From NCBI GenBank assembly GCA_038227745.1, contig JBBRPS010000480.1:1-8111 (forward strand): DNA of 8,111 nucleotides. Direction: 5' to 3'. The notes below the pieces were generated by a model. The model saw only the letters and a list, made by a program, of their open reading frames with translations. It was not told where the DNA came from and made no database searches. The position numbers were made by a program, and so were the translations under genes. Origin of the DNA: DASPXY01 sp038227745 (GTDB lineage: Bacteria; Planctomycetota; Planctomycetia; Gemmatales; Gemmataceae). Positions 1-5,906 of the stretch are shown here, one piece after another. The number at the start of each line of letters is the position of its first letter. Position 1 is the stretch's first letter.

Positions 1-1
1 C

Positions 2-124
2 TACTGAGTCCAGCGCGGAGAAAGGCACCTCGTTTAGCCGCGGTTCGGAGAACCGCGTTCGCCGAACGCGGTTCTCCGAACCGCGGCTAAACGAAGGGTG
101 GCATTGTCCGGGCTGGACTCAGTA
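2..124. mobile_element. MITE-like palindromic element with TA at both ends
   Basis: Three nested layers of inverted repeat cover this stretch. The outer arms, TACTGAGTCCAGC at 2-14 and its complement at 112-124, match over 13 of 13 bases. The next layer (15-29 against 97-111) matches at 11 of 15 positions. The core arms (30-61 against 63-94) are a perfect 32-bp inverted repeat around one central base. There is no room for a protein. The outermost dinucleotide is TA on both sides, the target duplication typical of IS630/Tc1-mariner transposons. I infer a non-autonomous miniature element mobilised in trans by such a transposase. It could instead be another kind of intergenic palindrome; only one copy is visible, so mobility is not shown. 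Confidence 0.65.
30..94. repeat. Perfect 32-bp inverted repeat (cruciform core)
   Basis: Arms 30-61 and 63-94 are exact reverse complements with a single base (62) between them. Each arm carries its own smaller hairpin: CGCGGTTC at 39-46 with GAACCGCG at 50-57, and CGCGGTTC at 67-74 with GAACCGCG at 78-85. The strand can therefore fold as one long hairpin or as two adjacent 8-bp hairpins with three-base loops. No T-run follows on either strand, so it is not a typical intrinsic terminator. Confidence 0.9.
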
Positions 125-399
125 AGAGCCTATCCATCCCCTCCCGGCCGCAAGAACGCGGCAGTAAATCCTGTCATTCCTTCCCATTGGCCATTGATTC
201 CCCTCTGCGAGTCCGCTTAAACTTGAGTCGTCTGGTCAATTTGGGTAGTTTGGTCAATGCGGGCCTGACTTCAGGGTGAGCCCGCTGGATGTCTGGCGGG
301 GAAGTACTGGCCCGGTTGGACAGGGGCGCCTTGCCCTGATTGCCCCGCCCCATGTTGCCGACGGTGCCGCGGCATCGGCCCGACAGGATTCTTACAGCC
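125..399. other. Intergenic leader upstream of the ketosynthase gene
   Basis: I see no supported gene in these 275 bases. The stretch 181-240 is about 50% G+C by hand count, much lower than the genes, which suits a regulatory region. Two weak sigma-70-like arrangements are present, each with 17-base spacing: TTGATT (194-199) with TTAAAC (217-222), and TTGAGT (223-228) with TAGTTT (246-251). Neither is close enough to consensus to call a promoter. A repeated box and a hairpin in this region are listed separately. Confidence 0.6.
230..263. repeat. Direct repeat around TGGTCAAT, candidate operator
   Basis: Segments 230-245 and 248-263 agree at 13 of 16 positions and share the block TGGTCAAT (233-240 and 251-258), 18 bp apart. 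A looser third relative, TTGGCCATTG at 188-197, matches TTGGTCAATG at 8 of 10 positions. Repeats about two helical turns apart, upstream of a gene and beside weak promoter-like hexamers, suggest protein binding sites. The regulator is unknown, and chance or decayed duplication is possible. Confidence 0.35.
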
Positions 400-1683
400 A
401 TGCGCAGAGTGGTGGTGACCGGCCTGGGAGTTGTAGCGCCTAACGGCATCGGCAAAGCCGCTTTCTGGTCGGCCTGCCGGGAGGGCCGCAGCGGCGTCGG
501 CCCCATCCGCAGCTTCGACGCCTCGGGCCACCCCGTCCGGATCGCCGCCGAGGTCGCCGATTTCGACGTCACCCCCTACCTCAAGCCCGCGCACCGCAAG
601 AGCCTCAAGATCATGAGCCGGGCCATGCGCTTCGCCGTTGGCGCCGCCGGCCTGGCCCTCATCGACTCCGGCCTGGCCCTGGGAGGCGAGGACACCGAGC
701 GCATCGGCGTGGTGATGGGCACCGGCATGGTTCCCGTCGATCTGTCCGAGCTGGCCCCGGCCCTCGCCGCGGCCTTCACTGCGGAGGGCACCCTCGACAC
801 GCAGAAACTCGGCCAGAAGGGCGGCGGCGCTCTCTTCCCGCTGTGGATCCTCAAGTACCTGCCGAACATGGTCGCCGCCCACATCTCGCTGGCCTTCGGC
901 GCCCAGGGGCCGAACAGCACGATCACGACGGCGTGCGCGGCGGGCACCCAGGCGGTCGGCGAGGCGTTCCGCCTCATCGCGCGCGACGACGCCGACGTGG
1001 TCCTCGCCGGCGGCGCCGACAGCCGGATTGACCCGCTGCTCATCCTCGCCTACACCGCCCTGGGGGCGTTGAGCTGCGGCGAACGGCCGCCCACCGAGGT
1101 ATCGCGGCCGTTCGACAAGCAGCGCGACGGCTTCGTCCTGGGCGAGGGCGCCGGCGTGCTGGTGCTGGAGGAGTACGAGCGGGCGCGGCGGCGCGGGGCG
1201 GTGATCTACGCGGAGGTACTGGGCCTGGGCAGCAGCTTCGACAGCTACGCGGTGACCAGGCCCGACCCGGACGGCCGGGGCGCGGCGCGGGCGATCCACG
1301 CGGCCCTGCGCGAGGCGCGGGTCGATCCGGGGGACGTGGACTATATTAACGCCCACGGCACGAGCACGCGGCTGAACGACCTGATGGAGACGGTGGCGGT
1401 CAAGCGCGTCTTCGGCGAGGGGGCGCGGAGCCTGCCGATGTCGTCGATCAAGTCGATGGTCGGCCACCTGATCGGGGCGGCCGGCGCGGTCGAGGCGGTG
1501 GCGCTGGCGCTGACGCTGAAGGACGGCGTGCTGCCGCCGACGATCAACCTGACGCAACCCGATCCGGAGTGCGACCTGGATTACGTACCGAACACGGCGC
1601 GCGAGATGCGCGTGCGGACGGCGCTGTCCACCAGCTTCGGGTTCGGCGGACAGAACGCGGCGCTGGTGATGCGCGGGGTGTGA
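400..1683 (+). CDS. Beta-ketoacyl-ACP synthase, FabF/KAS II-like
   Basis: This 427-residue protein is a condensing enzyme of the thiolase fold. It would join malonyl-ACP to an acyl chain in fatty acid or polyketide elongation in the cytoplasm. It opens with the family signature RRVVVTGLGVVAPNG. The catalytic triad is visible: nucleophile Cys179 in ITTACAAGT, His319 in NAHGTST and His356 in KSMVGHLIGAAGA, with the conserved Lys351. The glycine-rich end TSFGFGGQNAALV is intact. Length is normal for FabF (about 410). The ATG at 400 is chosen because homology starts there; an in-frame TTG at 340 would add 20 non-conserved residues. AGGA at 385-388 is a weak ribosome site, 11 bases away. No acyl carrier protein, malonyl transferase or ketoreductase gene is adjacent. 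The loop TSTRLND differs from the TSTPLGD form of housekeeping FabF, so a specialised role is possible and I give no gene symbol. Confidence 0.95.
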   Translation: MRRVVVTGLGVVAPNGIGKAAFWSACREGRSGVGPIRSFDASGHPVRIAAEVADFDVTPYLKPAHRKSLKIMSRAMRFAVGAAGLALIDSGLALGGEDTERIGVVMGTGMVPVDLSELAPALAAAFTAEGTLDTQKLGQKGGGALFPLWILKYLPNMVAAHISLAFGAQGPNSTITTACAAGTQAVGEAFRLIARDDADVVLAGGADSRIDPLLILAYTALGALSCGERPPTEVSRPFDKQRDGFVLGEGAGVLVLEEYERARRRGAVIYAEVLGLGSSFDSYAVTRPDPDGRGAARAIHAALREARVDPGDVDYINAHGTSTRLNDLMETVAVKRVFGEGARSLPMSSIKSMVGHLIGAAGAVEAVALALTLKDGVLPPTINLTQPDPECDLDYVPNTAREMRVRTALSTSFGFGGQNAALVMRGV

Positions 1684-1786
1684 CCCTCTTCGCGGGGGTT
1701 CGTGGGATTCGGGCAAGTCCACTCGCGACAGTTGCCGACAACGGAGGATGTAGGCCGGGCCTGCCGCCCGGGGAAAGGAGTCTCGC
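1684..1786. other. Intergenic spacer between ketosynthase and xerD
   Basis: These 103 bases hold no gene. I see no T-tailed terminator after the ketosynthase and no convincing promoter. Stem CCGGGC (1755-1760), loop CTGCC and stem GCCCGG (1766-1771) form a hairpin that ends two bases before the xerD ribosome binding site. It could modulate translation of xerD, or it may simply reflect high G+C. Confidence 0.5.
1774..1780 (+). promoter_or_regulatory. Strong ribosome binding site of xerD
   Basis: AAAGGAG lies six bases before the ATG at 1787. It is the best Shine-Dalgarno match on the + strand here and fixes the start of the recombinase gene. Confidence 0.8.
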
Positions 1787-2710
1787 ATGCCCTCGGACGC
1801 GGCCGGCAAGTTCGCCGCCCTCAACGACGACATCAACGCCTTCCGCCATTACATCCAGAGCGAGCGCGGCCTGGCCCACAACACCATCCTCGCCTACGGC
1901 CGCGACCTCAACCGCTTCACCGCCTGGGTTGCCGGCGGGGGCCTGGATGACTACCTCCGCCCCAGCGTCCGCGAACTCACCGGCTACATCAGCCACCTGC
2001 GCGACGAGCAGCTGGCGCCGCCGAGTGTCGCGCGCCACCTGGTCGCGCTGAAGATGTTCTACCGCTTCCTCCGCCTGGAGGAGCGCGTCGAGCGCAACGC
2101 CGTCGAACTGCTCAGCTCTCCGGCGCTGTGGGAGCGCATCCCGCAGGTGCTCAGCCCGGAGAGCGTCGAAAAGCTCCTCGCCGCCCCGCAGCCGACCGAC
2201 CGTTACTTCCTGCGCGACCGGGCGCTGCTAGAGACACTGTACGCGACCGGCAGCCGGGCGTCGGAGGTGGTCGGGCTGAAACTGGTGGACCTGTACCTCG
2301 ATTCGAGCTTCTGCAAGTGCCTGGGCAAGGGGAGCAAGCAGCGCGTGGTGCCACTGGGGCGGCCGGCGCTGGAGGCGCTGCGGGGGTATCTGGCGGACCT
2401 GCGGCCGCGGCTGGTGCGGGCGGCGCCGGACAACCCGTGGGTGTTCGTCAGCCGCGGCGGCCGGGTGCTGACGCGCGAGATGCTGTGGGTGCTGGTGAAG
2501 AAGTACGCGCTGCGGGCCGGGCTGAACCCGAAAGTCAGCCCGCACACGCTGCGGCACAGTTTCGCGACGCACTTGCTGGCCGGCGGCGCCGACCTGCGCA
2601 CGGTGCAAGAGCTGCTCGGGCACGCCAGCATCCGCACGACGCAGCACTACACGCACGTGGACCGCGACCGCCTCAAGGCGATCCACGCCAAATTCCATCC
2701 CAGGGGATAG
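1787..2710 (+). CDS. xerD: Tyrosine recombinase XerD-like
   Basis: This 307-residue site-specific recombinase would act with a partner (XerC) and FtsK at dif to resolve chromosome dimers. The N-terminal core-binding domain covers about residues 12-105 (SERGLAHNTILAYGRDL). The catalytic domain covers about 120-300. The full active-site set is present: Arg157 in LYATGSRASE, Lys181 in the GKGSKQR hairpin, His253 and Arg256 in SPHTLRHSFATHLL, His279 in ELLGHAS and Tyr288 in TTQHYTH. The spacing from Arg157 to Lys181 and from His253 to Tyr288 is the same as in E. coli XerD, and the C-terminus ends in HPRG, like XerD rather than XerC. XerD is usually about 298 residues. There is no phage or integron gene beside it, so a housekeeping role is more likely than an integrase role. 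XerC cannot be fully excluded. Confidence 0.93.
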   Translation: MPSDAAGKFAALNDDINAFRHYIQSERGLAHNTILAYGRDLNRFTAWVAGGGLDDYLRPSVRELTGYISHLRDEQLAPPSVARHLVALKMFYRFLRLEERVERNAVELLSSPALWERIPQVLSPESVEKLLAAPQPTDRYFLRDRALLETLYATGSRASEVVGLKLVDLYLDSSFCKCLGKGSKQRVVPLGRPALEALRGYLADLRPRLVRAAPDNPWVFVSRGGRVLTREMLWVLVKKYALRAGLNPKVSPHTLRHSFATHLLAGGADLRTVQELLGHASIRTTQHYTHVDRDRLKAIHAKFHPRG

Positions 2711-2720
2711 GAAAAGCGGA

Positions 2721-2748
2721 AAGCCCACGGGTGGCAACCCGTGGGCTT
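2721..2748. terminator. Hairpin terminator between convergent genes
   Basis: AAGCCCACGGGT (2721-2732) and its exact complement (2737-2748) form a 12-bp stem with a four-base loop. It lies 10 bases after the xerD stop and 26 bases beyond the stop of the minus-strand hydrolase gene. Read on the minus strand, the stem is followed by TTTCCGCTTTTCC, a reasonable U-rich tail, so it fits best as the intrinsic terminator of the hydrolase gene. The + strand side lacks a T-run, so termination of xerD here is less certain. Confidence 0.75.
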
Positions 2749-2774
2749 CGGACAGAGGGGTCGCGGGCCGGCCG

Positions 2775-3914
2775 TTAGCGCATGAACGCGAACGCCCGGT
2801 AGTCGCTGAACAGCACGTTGTCGGCCATGGGCAGCTTCGCGGGCTGCGGCTGACCGGTGCTGGGATTCCGCCAGACATAGGTCGCGTTCGGCAGTACCCG
2901 CATCTTCCACGAGGGGTTCTTGGCGTTCAGGGCGATGTCCAGGTACTGGAGAATTGCCTCGTCGGTTTTCAGGGATTTGAGGAGCAGGCCGGAGCCCGCG
3001 TATTTCTCCCCCTTGGGTACCGGACTCGTCATGGTGAAGGGGTAGTCCTTCTTGGCTCCCCTCGCCTTCTTTTCACACGCGAGGGCCACCTGCTTGCCCT
3101 TGGAGTCGCTTGGCCCGTAGAAGAACATCATCGGTACCTTGTGCTGCGTGCCGGCCTTGTAGAGCATCGAAGACACCGGGACGGCATAGTTCGGGGCCAG
3201 GTTCCCACTGATGGTGAGCCAGACGCACGCGGTGACCGCCGCCCCTTCCGGGTTCGCCAGGTCCGCGACCTGCCGTTGCTGCTGCGTGAGCACCAGGCGG
3301 TACCGATTGTACTCCGAGTTTAGCCACAGCGCCCCGAGCGTGGCCCCCTCCTTCGCGCCGATCAGGATCAGGTTGGCCGAGTTGCAGGCGCTCTCGTCGT
3401 TCTTCTGGTCGAGGTATCCCTTGACCGCGGCGATGTCGTTGACGAGGACAGTCTGGTACCCCGGGTTGAACTGCTTGGCGTCGATGGTGCTCTTGCGCGC
3501 CACGTTGAGTTTGAAGCCCTTGATGCCGAACTGGTTCTCCTTGTGGTCCCAGAAGCCCGGGATGCCCATCCCGGCGACATCGGGGACGCCCGGCTTGACA
3601 GTCGTGCTGTCGCCGTGGCCGCGGAAGTCGAAGCGGATGACCGCATAGCCCTTCTCGTTGAGGACCCGGGCCAGGGCGAGCCACTCGCCCTTCTTGCTGT
3701 CCTCGTCAAAGGCGTGCAGGAGCATGACGGTGCGCCCGTCCTTGCCCTTCGAGCTGGGGTAGAAGTGAGCCGACAGTTCGACGCCGTCCACGGTGAGGAT
3801 CTGGACGGGTTGGCCGGCGTTGCCTTGCTGTGGGCTGGCCGGCTGCGGCGTCAGTGCCAGCAGCGAGACGGCCAGGAGGCAGAGGGCGGGGGGGACAAGT
3901 CGCAATCGTCGCAT
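2775..3914 (-). CDS. Secreted alpha/beta-hydrolase-fold protein, nucleophile serine apparently lost
   Basis: This 379-residue protein begins with a typical signal peptide (MRRLR, then a hydrophobic run at about 7-21), so it is probably exported. An alpha/beta-hydrolase fold is indicated by the strand and oxyanion region VMLLHAFDED (64-72) and by GYAVIRFDFRGHGDST (89-104). The nucleophile elbow should read G-x-S-x-G, but residues 186-190 are GAKEG, with lysine at the serine position. I also see no convincing catalytic histidine near the C-terminus; the likely spot reads GEKYAGSGLLL. It may therefore be a non-catalytic binding or scaffold protein, or it may use a different mechanism. The ATG at 3914 is chosen because GGAGG lies six bases upstream; a longer start at 3953 would put 13 residues before the signal peptide and would begin near the predicted transcription start. 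Base composition is lower in G+C than in neighbouring genes. It has its own promoter and terminator. Confidence 0.88.
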   Translation of the reverse strand: MRRLRLVPPALCLLAVSLLALTPQPASPQQGNAGQPVQILTVDGVELSAHFYPSSKGKDGRTVMLLHAFDEDSKKGEWLALARVLNEKGYAVIRFDFRGHGDSTTVKPGVPDVAGMGIPGFWDHKENQFGIKGFKLNVARKSTIDAKQFNPGYQTVLVNDIAAVKGYLDQKNDESACNSANLILIGAKEGATLGALWLNSEYNRYRLVLTQQQRQVADLANPEGAAVTACVWLTISGNLAPNYAVPVSSMLYKAGTQHKVPMMFFYGPSDSKGKQVALACEKKARGAKKDYPFTMTSPVPKGEKYAGSGLLLKSLKTDEAILQYLDIALNAKNPSWKMRVLPNATYVWRNPSTGQPQPAKLPMADNVLFSDYRAFAFMR

Positions 3915-3920
3915 GAGAAA

Positions 3921-3925
3921 CCTCC
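3921..3925 (-). promoter_or_regulatory. Ribosome binding site deciding the hydrolase start
   Basis: Read on the minus strand this is GGAGG, six bases before the ATG at 3914. It favours that start over the in-frame ATG at 3953. Confidence 0.8.
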
Positions 3926-3956
3926 GGAGCAAGAGACAGCGCACCAACTTCACCCG

Positions 3957-3985
3957 ATCATAAACCCTTCGGGAGGGGGAATCAA
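3957..3985 (-). promoter_or_regulatory. Sigma-70-type promoter for the hydrolase gene
   Basis: On the minus strand TTGATT (3985-3980, 4 of 6 to consensus) is followed by a 17-base spacer and TATGAT (3962-3957, 5 of 6 to TATAAT). Transcription would start near 3950, giving a leader of roughly 36 bases before the ATG at 3914. It lies in the gap after the CRTAC1-family gene, so the hydrolase gene can be expressed independently of the upstream genes. A run of six T residues (minus strand, 3999-3994) just upstream might help end the preceding transcript, but I see no strong stem before it. Confidence 0.65.
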
Positions 3986-4007
3986 GGATACAGAAAAAAG
4001 ACGGCCC

Positions 4008-5855
4008 TCAGCGCTTCGGGGCGGGCGCGGCCTGCGGCGCCTTCTCGCCCTGGACGAGGCGGTGGTAGCGACCGACCGCCAGGCCGTCCCAGTGCTGCAC
4101 GCCCGGCTCGCCCGTGGCCCATTCCACGGTCAGGCGGCCGACCTTTTCGTCCTTTCCGAGTCCGAAAAGGCGCCTTGAATCGTGGGCCGACAGGTAGCTG
4201 CCGCCGCCCTTCACGAAGCGCGTCAGCTTCCGCCCGCCGACCTCCAGCGTCACCTTGGTGCCGGTCAGGTCGCGGTGGTCCTTGCCGGCCAGCTGCACGC
4301 CCAGCCAGTGGTTGCCCGCGTCGGCGACGTTCCGCAGCACCGCCACCGGCTCGTTGACGTTGCTGATGACCAGGTCGGGCCGGCCGTCGTTGTCGAGGTC
4401 GCCGACCGCCACGCCGCGGCCGCGGTGGCCCGCCGCGAAGTAGGCCCCGCCGCGCCGCGTCCAGTCGGTGAAACGGCCGTCGCCCCGGTTCAGCAGCAGC
4501 ACCGGGTTCTGCGCCAGCTTGGCCGTCCGCGGGTGGCGGATGACGTGGCCGTTCGCGATCACCAGGTCCTCCCGGCCGTCGTTGTCCACGTCCGTGAACA
4601 TCGTGCCGAAGCCGACGTAGGACGTGCCGATGGCGCCGATGCCGGCGCCCTGCGTGGCAAACTGGAACGTCGGCCGGCCGTTGACCAGCGTGTTGCGGTA
4701 CAGGGCGTGCAGCTCGCTTTCGTAGTTGGTGACGAAGATCGACGCCCGGCCGGTGCCGTCGTAGTCGCCGGCGTCCACGCCCATGCTGCCGTTGGGCTGG
4801 CCGCGGTTGTCGCACGCCACTCCGGCTTGCAGGCCGACCTCGTCGAAGCGCAGCCGGCCCGGCGAACTGCGGTTGAGGTAGAGGAAGTTATCGACCGTGT
4901 CGTTGGCGACGTAGATGTCCGGCTTGCCGTCGCCGTTCACGTCCGCGATCACCACGCCGAGCCCCTTGCCGTGCTCCTTGTCCTCGCGGTCGATGCGGAG
5001 GCCCGCCGACCGGGTGACGTCCACGAACCGGCCCTTGCCGTCGTTGCGGTAGAGGGCGTGCGGCATGGCGGTGAAGATTTTGGGCGCGCAGACATCGCGC
5101 TCCACGTCGGACGTGTAGCCGGGACACTTCGGGTTGTTGTCCCACGACCAGTTGGCGTACTGGCAGACGTAGAGGTCGGGGTAGCCGTCGCCGTCCAGGT
5201 CGGCCCAGGCGGCGCTGGTCGCCCAGAAGTGCCCGCCGAGGATGCCCGCGCCCTTGCCGGTCAGGCCCGCCTCCTTCGTGACCTCGACGAAACGGCGGCC
5301 CTTGCTTGCGTCCTTCGCATCGACGGAGGCGTTTCGGTAGAGGGCGATGCGGCCGTAGCCGGTGACGAGCAGGTCGGGGTGACCGTCGCGGTTGTAGTCG
5401 GCGACCGCGGCGCCGTGCGTGTAGAAGCCGGGCTGCTGCGGGAAGGCCTCCGCGGTGACGTCCTTGAAGCGGAAGCCGCCCAGGTTGCGGTAGAGCTTGC
5501 AGGGGTGGCCCGCGATCGTCTTCAGGTCCGGGCCGGTGAAGTGGCCGCCGCCGGGGACGAAGACGTCGAGGAGGCCGTCGCCGTCGTAGTCGAGCAGGGC
5601 GATGCCGCCGCCGAGCGACTCGAGGATGGCGTAGTGTCCCGCCTCCTCGCCGTTGCGGTAGGCGAAGGCGATGCCCGACTTCGCGGTCACGTCCTCGAAG
5701 AGCGGGGGACCGGGGGGCGCCTCGTCGCGCGCGGGCTCGACCGGCGGGGGGGCCGGGGCGTTCTGGCAGGCGCCGGCCGCGAGCAGCAGTGCCGCCAGCG
5801 CGACGCAGGGGAGGACGCTGGCGAGACACGAGCGGACGGAGGTCACGAGATTCAT
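4008..5855 (-). CDS. CRTAC1-family FG-GAP/VCBS repeat lipoprotein with ASPIC/UnbV domain
   Basis: This 615-residue protein is probably an extracytoplasmic lipoprotein. A hydrophobic N-terminus ends in LLLAAGAC with the candidate lipid-bearing Cys30, followed by a proline-rich linker (about 32-52). The body is a beta-propeller built from FG-GAP/VCBS repeats. I count seven calcium-loop motifs of D-x-D/N-x-D-G type, starting near residues 89, 153, 219, 305, 364, 422 and 487. The fifth (DYDGTGRASIF) is degenerate. The C-terminal part (about 515-600: HWLGVQL, GTKVTLEVGGRK, GGGSYLSAHDSRRLFGLG) is the ASPIC/UnbV domain found in CRTAC1-like proteins. Such proteins are thought to bind calcium and take part in adhesion or surface interactions; no enzymatic role is evident. 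The ATG at 5855 is preferred, with a weak AGG seven bases ahead, over a GTG two codons earlier. It lies 51 bp after the AMMECR1/MEMO gene on the same strand, so the two are probably co-transcribed. Confidence 0.93.
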   Translation of the reverse strand: MNLVTSVRSCLASVLPCVALAALLLAAGACQNAPAPPPVEPARDEAPPGPPLFEDVTAKSGIAFAYRNGEEAGHYAILESLGGGIALLDYDGDGLLDVFVPGGGHFTGPDLKTIAGHPCKLYRNLGGFRFKDVTAEAFPQQPGFYTHGAAVADYNRDGHPDLLVTGYGRIALYRNASVDAKDASKGRRFVEVTKEAGLTGKGAGILGGHFWATSAAWADLDGDGYPDLYVCQYANWSWDNNPKCPGYTSDVERDVCAPKIFTAMPHALYRNDGKGRFVDVTRSAGLRIDREDKEHGKGLGVVIADVNGDGKPDIYVANDTVDNFLYLNRSSPGRLRFDEVGLQAGVACDNRGQPNGSMGVDAGDYDGTGRASIFVTNYESELHALYRNTLVNGRPTFQFATQGAGIGAIGTSYVGFGTMFTDVDNDGREDLVIANGHVIRHPRTAKLAQNPVLLLNRGDGRFTDWTRRGGAYFAAGHRGRGVAVGDLDNDGRPDLVISNVNEPVAVLRNVADAGNHWLGVQLAGKDHRDLTGTKVTLEVGGRKLTRFVKGGGSYLSAHDSRRLFGLGKDEKVGRLTVEWATGEPGVQHWDGLAVGRYHRLVQGEKAPQAAPAPKR

Positions 5856-5906
5856 GCGCACACCTGTCAGCAGCGAAAGAGCAAAACGCGGATAGACGGA
5901 GTCTTC

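Noticed and set aside
2..124. CRISPR repeat, tRNA or intrinsic terminator as an explanation for the palindrome
   Set aside because: There are no regularly spaced direct repeats, no tRNA arms or anticodon loop, and no T-run after the stem on either strand.
194..251. Two sigma-70-like hexamer pairs with 17-base spacing upstream of the ketosynthase
   Set aside because: The -10 candidates TTAAAC and TAGTTT match consensus at only three of six positions, so I did not call either one a promoter.
174..572. A 132-codon minus-strand open frame overlapping the leader and the start of the ketosynthase gene
   Set aside because: It overlaps the conserved N-terminus of the synthase, has no family motifs and no good ribosome site that I can see.
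271..1836. A 521-codon minus-strand open frame over the ketosynthase gene
   Set aside because: It is Arg/His/Gly/Gln-rich shadow sequence with no recognisable motifs, opposite a gene with an intact catalytic triad.
1787..2710. Mobile-element or integron integrase
   Set aside because: Length, active-site spacing and the HPRG C-terminus fit housekeeping XerD, and no attachment site, excisionase or cassette array is visible beside it.
2128..2778. A 216-codon + strand open frame inside xerD and beyond its end
   Set aside because: It is an alternate-frame shadow of xerD; its product is Ala/Gly/Arg-rich without domain signals.
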